The translations under genes were made by a program, and so were the position numbers. A stretch of DNA of 24,510 nucleotides from Deltaproteobacteria bacterium (GTDB lineage: Bacteria; Desulfobacterota_B; Binatia; Bin18), in the NCBI GenBank assembly GCA_012271025.1, contig JAAXHF010000125.1, positions 1 to 24,510 on the forward strand. Reading direction: 5' to 3'. How positions within the stretch are numbered: position 1 is the stretch's first letter; the number at the start of each line of letters is the position of its first letter. Under the pieces are notes generated by a model that was not told where the DNA came from, searched no databases, and saw only the letters and a program-made list of their open reading frames with translations. Positions 6,662 to 14,419 of the stretch are shown here, piece by piece.

Positions 6662-7867
6662 ATGAAACAAGCCCTGAGTGGAATTCGTGTTGTCGACCTG
6701 AGTCATTATATCGCCGGGCCGTACTGTACCAAGCTGCTGGCCGACTACGGGGCTGAGGTGGTCAAGGTCGAGAAGCCCCAGGCGGGCGACGGGGGCCGTG
6801 GGCTGCCGCCTTTTTTTGCCGACCGGCCAGGACTGGAACGCAGCGGCCTGTTCTGCTTTCTGAATACCAGCAAGCAGGGCATCACGCTCGATCTCAAAAC
6901 CGACCGGGGGCGTGAGATTGTCTGTCGGCTGATGAGCCAGGCCGACGTGGTGGTCGAAAACTTCCGGCCGGGGGTGTTGGAGCGTCTGGGCCTGAGCGCC
7001 GAGGTGCTGGAACGGGCCAACCCCCGCCTTGTCCACACCTCCATCTCCAACTTCGGCTCGTCCGGGCCGTATCAGGACTACAGCCTGACCGACGGGGTAG
7101 CCTACGCCCTGGGCGGCTGGACCTATCCGATGGGAGAGCTGGACCGTCCGCCGGTCCAGCCGGGCGGAGCCTTTGGTCAGTATGTGGCCGGGCTGTACGC
7201 CGCCATCGGCACCCTACAGGCGGTCCGCAACCGGGCTGCCCTCGACGCGGTGCAGCACGTCGAGGTGTCGATTCAGGAAGCCCTGATTGCCACCACCCTG
7301 TACGATTTTGTGGCCTTCTCATACTCCGGGTTCGTGCGCCAGCGCTCCGGTCGTCAGTTTCACCTCGGCTTTCCCAACCTGGCCACCCTGCCATGTGCCG
7401 ACGGCTATGTCGGGATTCATGCCGGTCTGCCGCACCAGATCTTTGCCCTGCTGGAGCTGGTCGGCAGAGCAGACCTGGCCAATGACCCCCGCTTTCAGAC
7501 GCTGACCACCCTGGGCGCGCATGCCAAGGAGTTGCACGACGCCCTGCTGCCGTGGCTGCGCGAGCAAAAAAAGGAAGATATTTATCACGCCGCCCAAGCC
7601 CGCGGCATTCCGGTGTGTCCGATCCCGTCGCCCAAGGAAGTGGTGGAATGGGTGCAGCTCAAGGAACGCGGGCATTTTCTTGAGGTGGAGCATCCCGAGG
7701 GCGGCCGGGTGAAGATTCCGGGTCCGCCGTTCCGGGAGTATGGCCAGCCGCTGTGGCCGTTGACGCGCGCCCCCCTGTTGGGCGAGCACACCGAGGCGGT
7801 GTTGACGAGTCGCCTGGGGTATGCGGCGGCCGAGGTGCAGCGCCTGCGGGATGAGGGGATAGTCTGA
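6662..7867 (+). CDS. CaiB/BaiF family III CoA-transferase (first of two)
   Basis: A 401-residue family III CoA-transferase, which moves CoA between carboxylates through an aspartyl-CoA thioester. Family motifs: GIRVVDLSHYIAGPYCTKLLADYGAEVVKVE (read in parts at 7-37), NTSKQGITLDLKT near 68-80, DVVVENFRPGVLERLG near 95-110, SNFGSSGPY near 129-137. The catalytic Asp is present as D144 in TDGVAYALGG. The start at 6662 follows GAGAAAGA and fits homologues; an upstream open frame is not family-like. A second paralogue follows after 65 nt. Donor and acceptor acids cannot be told from sequence. Confidence 0.92.
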   Translation: MKQALSGIRVVDLSHYIAGPYCTKLLADYGAEVVKVEKPQAGDGGRGLPPFFADRPGLERSGLFCFLNTSKQGITLDLKTDRGREIVCRLMSQADVVVENFRPGVLERLGLSAEVLERANPRLVHTSISNFGSSGPYQDYSLTDGVAYALGGWTYPMGELDRPPVQPGGAFGQYVAGLYAAIGTLQAVRNRAALDAVQHVEVSIQEALIATTLYDFVAFSYSGFVRQRSGRQFHLGFPNLATLPCADGYVGIHAGLPHQIFALLELVGRADLANDPRFQTLTTLGAHAKELHDALLPWLREQKKEDIYHAAQARGIPVCPIPSPKEVVEWVQLKERGHFLEVEHPEGGRVKIPGPPFREYGQPLWPLTRAPLLGEHTEAVLTSRLGYAAAEVQRLRDEGIV

Positions 7868-7874
7868 CAAGGGG

Positions 7875-7911
7875 ACGATGATCTCTTCTCGATACGATCA
7901 GTCATCATCGT
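7875..7911. repeat. Inverted repeat between the two CoA-transferase genes
   Basis: ACGATGAT (7875-7882) pairs with ATCATCGT (7904-7911) across a 21-nt loop in the 65-nt gap. There is no T-run, so it could be a processing or attenuating stem, or an operator. Confidence 0.35.
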
Positions 7912-7932
7912 TCACCCTGCGAGGAGACAGTC

Positions 7933-9159
7933 ATGACCAAACCACTTCGTATCGTTGATCTGACCAACGGCTGGGCGGGACCCATGGCCACCTGTTTGCT
8001 GGGCGATTTTGGCGCCGAGGTGATCAAGGTCGAGTCACCGTCGCATATGGACTGGTGGCGTGGGGCGGGCCTGCAGGGCTCGGATGACGGCCCTAAGCTG
8101 TACGAACAGTCGCCGACGTTTAATACGGTCAACCGGAACAAGATCGGGATTGCCTTGGAGCTGACCCATCCGCGCGGCCGTGAGCTGTTCAAGGAGCTGA
8201 TTCGGGCCAGCGACGTTCTGGTCGCCAACTATCCACCGCGCATTCTGCGCAAACTGGGTATCGACTTTGCGGCCCTGTCCGCAGTCAACCCGCGTTTGGT
8301 GATGGTGACCCTGCCGGCGTTTGGCAACACCGGTCCGGAAAGTGAATATGTCGGCTTTGGCTGTACGACCGAGGCGATGGCCGGTATTACCGGGGTGACG
8401 GGCTATGAGGGCGGACCGCCGCAGATGCTGAGCAACGCCATCGGTGATCCGGTTTCGGCGCTCAACGCGTGCTTTGCTTCTCTGGTCGGGGTGTTTGAAC
8501 AGGAACGGCGTGGCGAGGGGGTGTCAGTCGATCTCTCGCACGTCGAGGGCCTGCTTCCGCTCAACGCTGAAGCCCTGCTCGACTACACCGTAAACGGGCG
8601 GGTGCAGGAGCCGGTCGGTAACCGCCATCCGACGCTGGCACCCCACGGCTGTTACCCGTGTGCGGGCGATGATGAGTGGGTGATGATTACGATTGCCTCT
8701 GACGCCGAGTGGCAGAAGTTCTGCCAAGTCTTGGGCAACCCGGCCTGGAGCCGGAACGAGAGCTTTGCCACTGCTGCGGGCAGGAAGGCGGCTGAGGATG
8801 AACTCGACGCCCACATTGCCGCCTGGACCAAGAACCACGAGCATACCGCGCTGATGGAGCAGTTGCAGCAGGCCGGTGTCACGGCCGGCGCCGTCCTGTC
8901 GGGACCGCAGGTCATGAGCGATGCCCAGCTGGCCGCCCGCGAGTTTCTGCTGGCCATTGATCGGGCAGAGGCCGGCACACACCTGTATCCGGGCTTTGTC
9001 CCCAAATTCCATCCCACGCCCTCGGAGGTCAGAACGCCGGCGCCGTGTTTTGGCCAGCACAACGCCGATGTGTTTGGCCGTATTCTGGGGCTGTCGGCCG
9101 AAGACATTCAGCAGCTTGAGAGCGAGCGGATCATCAGTCAAACGCCGCTTCTGCCCTAG
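7933..9159 (+). CDS. CaiB/BaiF family III CoA-transferase-like protein lacking the usual catalytic Asp
   Basis: A 408-residue member of the same family, with LRIVDLTNGWAGPMAT at the N-terminus, GDFGAEVIKVESP near 24-36, DVLVANYPPRILRKLGID near 94-111 and a C-terminal VMSDAQLAAREFLL segment. At the place of the aspartyl nucleophile (GF/YD in formyl-CoA transferase) this protein has GFGCTTEAMAG, that is Gly143 where Asp is expected. Such members are known in sequence families but poorly understood. The start has a GAGGAG Shine-Dalgarno 6 nt upstream. It may be the partner subunit of the preceding paralogue, forming a heteromer with one active chain. The 3' end nearly touches aat on the other strand (7-nt gap). 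Confidence 0.9.
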   Translation: MTKPLRIVDLTNGWAGPMATCLLGDFGAEVIKVESPSHMDWWRGAGLQGSDDGPKLYEQSPTFNTVNRNKIGIALELTHPRGRELFKELIRASDVLVANYPPRILRKLGIDFAALSAVNPRLVMVTLPAFGNTGPESEYVGFGCTTEAMAGITGVTGYEGGPPQMLSNAIGDPVSALNACFASLVGVFEQERRGEGVSVDLSHVEGLLPLNAEALLDYTVNGRVQEPVGNRHPTLAPHGCYPCAGDDEWVMITIASDAEWQKFCQVLGNPAWSRNESFATAAGRKAAEDELDAHIAAWTKNHEHTALMEQLQQAGVTAGAVLSGPQVMSDAQLAAREFLLAIDRAEAGTHLYPGFVPKFHPTPSEVRTPAPCFGQHNADVFGRILGLSAEDIQQLESERIISQTPLLP

Positions 9160-9166
9160 GTCTGGC

Positions 9167-9844
9167 TCAGCCCCAGCTGCCCCGTCGGGTGGGCAGGCTC
9201 AGGGCTTGGCTCAGCCGGGCCAGGAAATCGGCGCGGAGGATTTCGTACGCCCCCAGGCTGTGCAGGTGGGGATTGCTGATCTGACAGTCGAACAGGCTGA
9301 AGCCCCATTCCTCAAGCTGTCGAGTAAGGCTGAAAAACGCGACTTTGGAGGCGTTGGAGACACGGCTGAACATGGATTCGCCAAAAAAGGCGCCGCCCAG
9401 ACTCACCCCATACATGCCGCCGACCAGGCGCTGCCCGTCCCAGGCCTCAACCGAGTGGGCGAACCCGGCTTTATGCAGGGCGCAGTAGGCCTCAACCATA
9501 TCGCGGGTGATCCAGGTAGCCTGGCCCTTGGCCAGGCGTGTTTCGGCACATGCCCGAATGACCGGTCCGAACGCCCGATCCAGGCTGATGGTAAAGCGTT
9601 CCTGTCTGATCAGGCGCTTGAGGCTGCGCGAGGCGTGAAATTCTTCCGGGTGTAAAACACACCGGCTCGGCGGGCTCCACCACACAATCGGAGAGCCTTC
9701 TTCGTACCAGGGGAAAATGCCCTGGTGATAGGCGAGCAGCAGACGCTCGACCCGGAGGTCTCCGCCAACGGCCAAAATGCCCTCCGGGTTGGCCCATTCG
9801 GGGTCGGGGAAGACCAGCGCTTGGCTCAACTGGTAGACTGGCAT
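9167..9844 (-). CDS. aat: Leucyl/phenylalanyl-tRNA--protein transferase
   Basis: A 225-residue protein with the full Aat pattern: FPDPEWANPEGILAVGGDL near the N-terminus, HQGIFPWYEEGSPIVWWSPPSR (read in parts at 40-61), TWITRDMVEAYCALH in the middle, GGMYGVSLGGAFFGESMFS and FDCQISNPHLHSLGA near the C-terminus. It adds Leu or Phe to N-terminal Arg/Lys of proteins, making them N-degrons for ClpS/ClpAP. Length is normal. The Shine-Dalgarno is weak; it starts 15 nt after the stop of a small exported-protein gene, so coupling may help translation. In many bacteria aat sits by clpA/clpS or bpt; none is visible here. Confidence 0.97.
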   Translation of the reverse strand: MPVYQLSQALVFPDPEWANPEGILAVGGDLRVERLLLAYHQGIFPWYEEGSPIVWWSPPSRCVLHPEEFHASRSLKRLIRQERFTISLDRAFGPVIRACAETRLAKGQATWITRDMVEAYCALHKAGFAHSVEAWDGQRLVGGMYGVSLGGAFFGESMFSRVSNASKVAFFSLTRQLEEWGFSLFDCQISNPHLHSLGAYEILRADFLARLSQALSLPTRRGSWG

Positions 9845-9859
9845 CGTAGCGGGGAGCGA

Positions 9860-10078
9860 TCAGGCACGGTCAAGAAATGCGTTAAACCGGTTCAGGAGGT
9901 CCCGGGAAGATTCGGTGGCCTGCTGAGCCGAGACAGGCGCGGGCTCGGCCGGAGCCGGAGGACGCGGCTTGGCCAGGCACTGGGACACAACGAGACTCAG
10001 GCAACTGACGACGAGCGACCGGCCGATCAGACAGCCTGCTGCGCGTATCCGGTGTGGGGCGGCTCTACGGTTTGGCAC
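9860..10078 (-). CDS. Small putative exported protein
   Basis: 72 residues from a GTG start at 10078: a basic N-terminus (PNRRAAPHRIR), a hydrophobic core (SLVVSCLSLVVSQCLA) and a Pro/Ala-rich mature part (KPRPPAPAEPAPV) ending in a short helix (SSRDLLNRFNAFLDRA). This looks like a signal peptide cut after CLA, or a weak lipobox at VVSC. Its stop is 15 nt before aat, and a good promoter-like pair lies upstream. I do not recognise a family. The main doubt is that the product is short and no Shine-Dalgarno decides the start. Confidence 0.45.
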   Translation of the reverse strand: MPNRRAAPHRIRAAGCLIGRSLVVSCLSLVVSQCLAKPRPPAPAEPAPVSAQQATESSRDLLNRFNAFLDRA

Positions 10079-10123
10079 GGGTGGTGTTCACTTCGGCTGC
10101 TTGAGGTGTGGGCAATCCCTTGT

Positions 10124-10152
10124 CCTATACTGGGCGCGGTCTTGTCGTGCAA
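10124..10152 (-). promoter_or_regulatory. Candidate sigma-70 promoter for the small exported protein and aat
   Basis: On the minus strand, TTGCAC (10152-10147), a 17-bp spacer, then TATAGG (10129-10124). It lies in the 105-nt gap between crcB and the small gene, about 45 nt before the GTG. It would separate aat from the upstream run of genes. Confidence 0.45.
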
Positions 10153-10183
10153 GAGTGAACAGGCTTGTGCCGGGCCGCCAGGT

Positions 10184-10567
10184 TCAGGCTGAGCCGAGCA
10201 GAACCCTGCCCAGGATGATGCCCAGACCCACGCCCAGCAGACCGAGGACCACGCTGCCAAAGAGGCTGAGGCAGGCGAGGCCGACCTGTCCGGCCTGCAA
10301 AAGCCCGAAGGCCTCATAGGTGTAGGTGGAGAAGGTCGTGTAGGCTCCCAGAAAGCCGACCGCAAAAAACAGGCGGTAGGGAGAGTCCAGCAGAGCGTGG
10401 TGGCTGAGGACGACCATGAGGAGCCCGAGCAGAAAACTGCCGCTGATATTGGCGATAAAGGTGCCGTAGGGAAACGTCAGGCCCCAACGCTGGGCCGCCC
10501 AGTCGGCCAGCAAGGCCCGGGCATTCGCCCCCAGAAATCCGCCTAAGCCTATCCACACATACTTCAT
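10184..10567 (-). CDS. crcB: Fluoride ion channel CrcB/FluC
   Basis: A 127-residue four-helix membrane protein with the FluC signatures: GGFLGANAR near the start, GTFIANISGSFLLG (about 36-49) with the polar-track Asn, and GFLGAYTTFSTYTYE (about 71-85) holding the Phe residues and the central sodium-site turn. It exports toxic fluoride as a dual-topology dimer; a single gene copy agrees with the homodimer form. It starts 9 nt after the cupredoxin-like lipoprotein gene, so it is co-transcribed with it, and there is no room for its own fluoride riboswitch. Confidence 0.96.
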   Translation of the reverse strand: MKYVWIGLGGFLGANARALLADWAAQRWGLTFPYGTFIANISGSFLLGLLMVVLSHHALLDSPYRLFFAVGFLGAYTTFSTYTYEAFGLLQAGQVGLACLSLFGSVVLGLLGVGLGIILGRVLLGSA

Positions 10568-10576
10568 GGCTCGGTT

Positions 10577-11344
10577 TCAGTCGCTGGAGCGAAACGTAAA
10601 GACAAGCTCGCGTTCCTCCCGTGGTCCCAGTTCAAGCCGCGTGCGCTGCACGCCCAGGCGCTCGTGCCAGGCTTCCAGCACGTAAGCGCCCGGCGGAACC
10701 TTGGACAGGGAAAAGTTGCCCTTGGCGTCGGTCAGGGCAAAATACGGGTGGTCAAAAACGGCCACATAGGCGCGCATCCAGCCGTGAATGTCACAGGTGA
10801 TGGGAATGACGCTCTCCGGTGTGTGAACCCGAATCGTTTTCGAGGCTCCTGTGATGCCAAGGCTCAGGTTCCACGGTCGTGCCCGCTGCGGCCAGCCATG
10901 GACATTATGGGCGATGGGGTCGCTGTTGACGAACCGCAGCGGCTGGTCAACCCGGACGGCCAGAATGCGGGGGATGAACACACAGCCCCGCTGGTCGCTG
11001 TGGACCGGTTCCTGGGGCACGGCAAAGACGCGCTCGCCCAAGCCGTGGGTGATAGACACGAGCGCGTTCTGTAGCTTGCCGTCGCGGACCAGGAGGTCGG
11101 CAACGGCTGGCAATCCGTCCGGGTGCTGGACGCGGCACGCCGACCAGCCGCCAAGTTGCAGCGTGGTCGGGGCTGGAACGGGCCCCTCAAAACGGACCTG
11201 GCCAGAGACGGTCCCGACCTGTGAGAGATCGAGCGGGCTTGGGGAACGGGTCGGCGGAGGCGGTGGAGAGGGCTGGCAGGCATACAGCGTCAGGAGCACG
11301 GCACAGATGCTCAGCGTCCAGAGAAGTCGCATGCCGTCGTTCAT
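10577..11344 (-). CDS. Cupredoxin-like lipoprotein with a carboxypeptidase-regulatory-like C-terminus
   Basis: A 255-residue protein. It has a signal peptide with lipobox LYAC (Cys23), a Pro-rich linker (PSPPPPPTRSPSP), and a beta-rich domain with potential copper ligands in plastocyanin spacing: His146/His149 in AHNVHGW, Cys184 and His187 in CDIHGW, and Met190. A carboxypeptidase-regulatory-like fold follows (DAKGNFSLSKVPPGAYVLEAW). It is probably anchored to the outer membrane, facing the periplasm, and may bind copper or pass electrons; related proteins are often labelled methylamine-utilization or plastocyanin-like. Starts at 11344 or at Met5 (11332) are both possible. It sits 25 nt after the dehydrogenase gene and 9 nt before crcB. 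Confidence 0.8.
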   Translation of the reverse strand: MNDGMRLLWTLSICAVLLTLYACQPSPPPPPTRSPSPLDLSQVGTVSGQVRFEGPVPAPTTLQLGGWSACRVQHPDGLPAVADLLVRDGKLQNALVSITHGLGERVFAVPQEPVHSDQRGCVFIPRILAVRVDQPLRFVNSDPIAHNVHGWPQRARPWNLSLGITGASKTIRVHTPESVIPITCDIHGWMRAYVAVFDHPYFALTDAKGNFSLSKVPPGAYVLEAWHERLGVQRTRLELGPREERELVFTFRSSD

Positions 11345-11369
11345 CAGCCGAGGCGGTGTGGACGACGCC

Positions 11370-12341
11370 TCAGCCCCGCCGGGTCTGCACCGCTTCCCGG
11401 TTGACGCAGTTGATTGGCGGCTGGCCAGCCCGGATACGGTTCACGTTTGCGGCCAGCCCGCGCGCGATGTCGTTGTACGACAGGTCTGTGACGCCTGCGG
11501 TGTGGGGCGTGGCAATGACATTATACCGAAACAGCGGATCGTCGGGATCGGTCGGTTCGTCCCAAAACACGTCGAGTCCGGCTCCGGCGATCTGTCCCTG
11601 GGCCAGGGCTTCGACCAGGGCGTCATGGTCAATGACCGGACCGCGGGCGACATTGATGACAAAGGCCGTGTCTTTCATTGCGGCGAAGGCTGCGGCGTTC
11701 AGCATCGCCCGCGTCGCGGGTGTCACCGGGAGGGCTAGGACCACAAAATCGGCCTGGGCCAGAACCTGGGTCAAATCGTGCTGGGTGCCGAGAAAATCAA
11801 GATCCAGCTCGCGTTTGAGGGCGTCGGACGGGTGTTGTTTCATGCCCAGTAGGCGGACCTGAAAGGGTTTGAGACGCAGCGCGAGCTGGCGGCCGATGCT
11901 GCCGACACCAAGAATGGCAACCGTCTTGCCCATCAGCGCCGTGCCAAGCGGGGCGCCCAGAGCGCGCTTGCGGACGCTGGCCTGGGCCTCGGCATAGCGA
12001 CGGGCCAAGCCGAGCATCAGAAAGATGGCGTGCTCGGATACCGACGCGGCGTTGCCCGCGCCTTCATAGCCCGGAACATTGGCGACGTAGATGCTGCGGC
12101 GGGTCGCAGCCGGGATATCCACCCCTTCAATGCCGACGCCGAACTGATTGATCAGCGTCGCCGAGGTATTGTCAATCACCCTGGCGTCGACCCGGTACAT
12201 GGCTGGGACCAACACGTCGGCCTCGGCCGCCCTGGCAACAACCTGCTCGGCCGGGCAGGCGATGATCGTATCGTCCGGCAGGTGTTGGCGCAGGACTTCT
12301 GCGCAGTGCGGAAAATGGGTGGTGCAGATCATGACCTTCAT
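11370..12341 (-). CDS. D-isomer-specific 2-hydroxyacid dehydrogenase
   Basis: A 323-residue NAD-dependent dehydrogenase of the D-2-hydroxyacid/phosphoglycerate-dehydrogenase family. Visible: the Rossmann GVGSIG (145-150), and the catalytic triad Arg233 (NVARGP), Glu262 (FWDEP) and His280 (ATPHTAG). There is no C-terminal ACT domain, so it is a short form rather than a full SerA. The ATG at 12341 with GAGGG upstream is preferred over the in-frame TTG at 12347. It starts 9 nt after AcoX, so the two are very likely co-expressed. It could reduce a 2-oxoacid or diketone-derived product tied to the neighbouring E1 enzyme; that link is inference. Confidence 0.9.
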   Translation of the reverse strand: MKVMICTTHFPHCAEVLRQHLPDDTIIACPAEQVVARAAEADVLVPAMYRVDARVIDNTSATLINQFGVGIEGVDIPAATRRSIYVANVPGYEGAGNAASVSEHAIFLMLGLARRYAEAQASVRKRALGAPLGTALMGKTVAILGVGSIGRQLALRLKPFQVRLLGMKQHPSDALKRELDLDFLGTQHDLTQVLAQADFVVLALPVTPATRAMLNAAAFAAMKDTAFVINVARGPVIDHDALVEALAQGQIAGAGLDVFWDEPTDPDDPLFRYNVIATPHTAGVTDLSYNDIARGLAANVNRIRAGQPPINCVNREAVQTRRG

Positions 12342-12350
12342 GGCCAACCC

Positions 12351-13322
12351 TCAGCCCTCTCGCACCGCATCCATGATCCTGGCGATGTCCAGCACGCGCG
12401 GGCCGTCCCAGCTCAGCTCGACCTCCCACGCCTCGTCCGCAGCGACCGGAATCTCGCGTTCCCCGTCCAGGGCCAGGATGGACGGGCTGAAGGTGACCGG
12501 GGCTCGGTCGCCGATCTGCAGCCGGGTGTGGCTCTGGACGCCAACCGCAGTGACCAGCCCCGGCGCGATGGCTGCGGTGACCGCCCGGCCGCCGTCGCCG
12601 AGTTGCAGGCACAGGCCTGCGGATTCGTCGGGCCGAACGGGATCGAGCATCCCGCCGACCGAGGCCATGCCGATGTTGGTCGGCTGGCCCTGGGTCAGGA
12701 AGAGCTGTTTGAGCCGGCCGACTTCCCACAGCGCCCGCGCGCCCACAAACTGATAGTCACAGACCGCGACATCGATCAGCGCCACATCGTCAAAGCTGCC
12801 GTTGCGGTACAGGTTCAGGCGTTTTGTCGGAAATGAGAATGTGTCCGCAGACAGCCCTCGGGCCGCGTAATAGCCGGCCGCCATGCCGGCTAGGGTCGAT
12901 TCGACAAAGCGTGGAAACGCGTTATTGGTGCCCGTGGACAGGGGCACCAGGGGCATGGCGTCACAGCCCTTGGTGACCACCCGGTTGGTGCCGTCTCCGC
13001 CCAGCACGATGACACACGCCACGCCCTGGTCGCGCATCAGGGCGGCCGCCCGCGTCGAGTCGGCCGCTTCGTCGTAGACCGACATTTCCAGCATGCGGAT
13101 ACGCGCCTTTCTGTTGCCCTCAATACCCGACAGGGCCTTCGGCCCGATCGAGGCCGGATCGGGGAAGAAGACGATCTCGTCGACCCCGGCGCCTTCCAGA
13201 CCCAGGACAGCCCGGCGCACGATGTAGACCTTTTCCTGGGTGTCGAGGACCGAGCCGTGAGCGACCAGACGCCGGATGTCTTTGCCCGCGCGTGGATTGG
13301 CGATGATACCGACGGAACTCAT
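12351..13322 (-). CDS. acoX: AcoX-like protein (NAD-kinase-fold, acetoin catabolism type)
   Basis: A 323-residue protein of the ATP-NAD kinase-like fold. It begins VGIIANPRAGKDIRRLVAHG, has the nucleotide-binding GGDGTNR (108-114), then LSTGTNNAFP (128-137), where NAD kinases have a similar GT-N segment. Proteins of this length beside genes for acetoin-type E1 subunits are AcoX, seen in Cupriavidus and other aco operons; their reaction is not well settled. It lies 24 nt after the E1 beta gene and 9 nt before the 2-hydroxyacid dehydrogenase. The Shine-Dalgarno is weak, suggesting coupling to upstream translation. Confidence 0.8.
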   Translation of the reverse strand: MSSVGIIANPRAGKDIRRLVAHGSVLDTQEKVYIVRRAVLGLEGAGVDEIVFFPDPASIGPKALSGIEGNRKARIRMLEMSVYDEAADSTRAAALMRDQGVACVIVLGGDGTNRVVTKGCDAMPLVPLSTGTNNAFPRFVESTLAGMAAGYYAARGLSADTFSFPTKRLNLYRNGSFDDVALIDVAVCDYQFVGARALWEVGRLKQLFLTQGQPTNIGMASVGGMLDPVRPDESAGLCLQLGDGGRAVTAAIAPGLVTAVGVQSHTRLQIGDRAPVTFSPSILALDGEREIPVAADEAWEVELSWDGPRVLDIARIMDAVREG

Positions 13323-13346
13323 AGGTGCAGGCTAGGGCTCGGGCGC

Positions 13347-14360
13347 TTAGAACAGGGCCAGGGCGGCTTCGCTGACCTTGGCCGCGTTCGGCAAATAGTG
13401 GTCTTCCAGCGTCGGGCTGAACGGCACCGGCGTATGCGGTGCGCTGACGGTTTTGATTGGCGCGTTGAGGAAATCAAAGCCCTTATCGGCGACCACGGCC
13501 GCAATATCCCGAGCCACATTGCAGCGCGGGTGGGACTCGTCAACCACGACCAGGCGGCCCGTCTTTTCGACCGAGTCCAGCACCGTCTGTTCGTCAAACG
13601 GCGACAGGGTGTGCGGGTCGATGACCTCGGCGCTACGACCCTGTTTTTGCAGTTCCTCGGCTGCCTGTAGGGCGTGGTGGACCATCTTGCCGATCGCCAC
13701 GATGGTCACGTCGGCGCCCTCGCGTTTCACCTCGGCCTGGCCCAAAGGAATGGTGTACGGATCTTCGGGGACCGGACCCTTCAGGGCGCCCAGGGTGATG
13801 TCTTCAAAAAAGATGACGAGGTCGTTGTCCCGAATCGACGAAATAAGCAGGCCCTTGGCGTCGTACGGCGTGGCTGGCACCACGGTTTTCACTCCCGGAA
13901 TATGGGTGAACAGGGAGTACAGGACCTGAGAGTGCTGGGCTGCTGCCCGAAAGCCGCCGCCGCAGATGGTGCGGATCACCAGGGGCACCTCGGCCTTGCC
14001 GCCAAACATGTAGCGCAGCTTGGCGCCCTGATTCAGAATCTGGTCGAAGCACACGCCCATGAAACCGACAAACATCATCTCGGCGATGGGCCGCAGCCCG
14101 GTGGCTGCGGCGCCAACCGCAGCGCCGATGAAGCCCGACTCGCTGATCGGCGTATCGAGAATACGGTCGCGGCCAAACTCCTGGACGAGTCCTTTGGTCA
14201 CGCCCAGCACCCCGCCCCAGGCATCCTCGCCCTCCAGGTGCTCAACGTCCGCCCCGCCAGCGACGTCTTCGCCGAGCAGGATGACTTTGGGGTCGCGTTG
14301 CATCTCCTGGCGCATTGCCTCGTTGAGCGCCTGATTAAAATTGAGCTGTCTTTCGGCCAT
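13347..14360 (-). CDS. acoB: 2-oxoacid/acetoin dehydrogenase E1 beta subunit
   Basis: A 337-residue transketolase-like beta subunit. It has GEDVAGGADVE (30-40), DTPISESGF with the conserved Glu74 that activates thiamine diphosphate, the MMFVGFMGVCFDQILNQGAKLRYMFGG core (read in parts), and a C-terminal domain with VIDPHTLSPFD and VVVDESHPRCNVARDI. The start at 14360 has a GGAGGGG Shine-Dalgarno; an in-frame TTG at 14378 is less likely. It lies 59 nt after the alpha subunit. The adjacent acoX points to an acetoin-type enzyme rather than pyruvate dehydrogenase, but substrate choice among pyruvate, acetoin and branched 2-oxoacids cannot be fixed by sequence alone. Confidence 0.88.
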   Translation of the reverse strand: MAERQLNFNQALNEAMRQEMQRDPKVILLGEDVAGGADVEHLEGEDAWGGVLGVTKGLVQEFGRDRILDTPISESGFIGAAVGAAATGLRPIAEMMFVGFMGVCFDQILNQGAKLRYMFGGKAEVPLVIRTICGGGFRAAAQHSQVLYSLFTHIPGVKTVVPATPYDAKGLLISSIRDNDLVIFFEDITLGALKGPVPEDPYTIPLGQAEVKREGADVTIVAIGKMVHHALQAAEELQKQGRSAEVIDPHTLSPFDEQTVLDSVEKTGRLVVVDESHPRCNVARDIAAVVADKGFDFLNAPIKTVSAPHTPVPFSPTLEDHYLPNAAKVSEAALALF

Positions 14361-14419
14361 GATTGTCCCCTCCGGCAAGAATGCCCGCTGCGGCCGGCAG
14401 CCGGACCGCAGGGCGTCCT

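Noticed and set aside
10560..10580. Fluoride riboswitch before crcB
   Set aside because: Only 9 nt separate crcB from the upstream gene, so there is no room; no such fold was seen further up the run.
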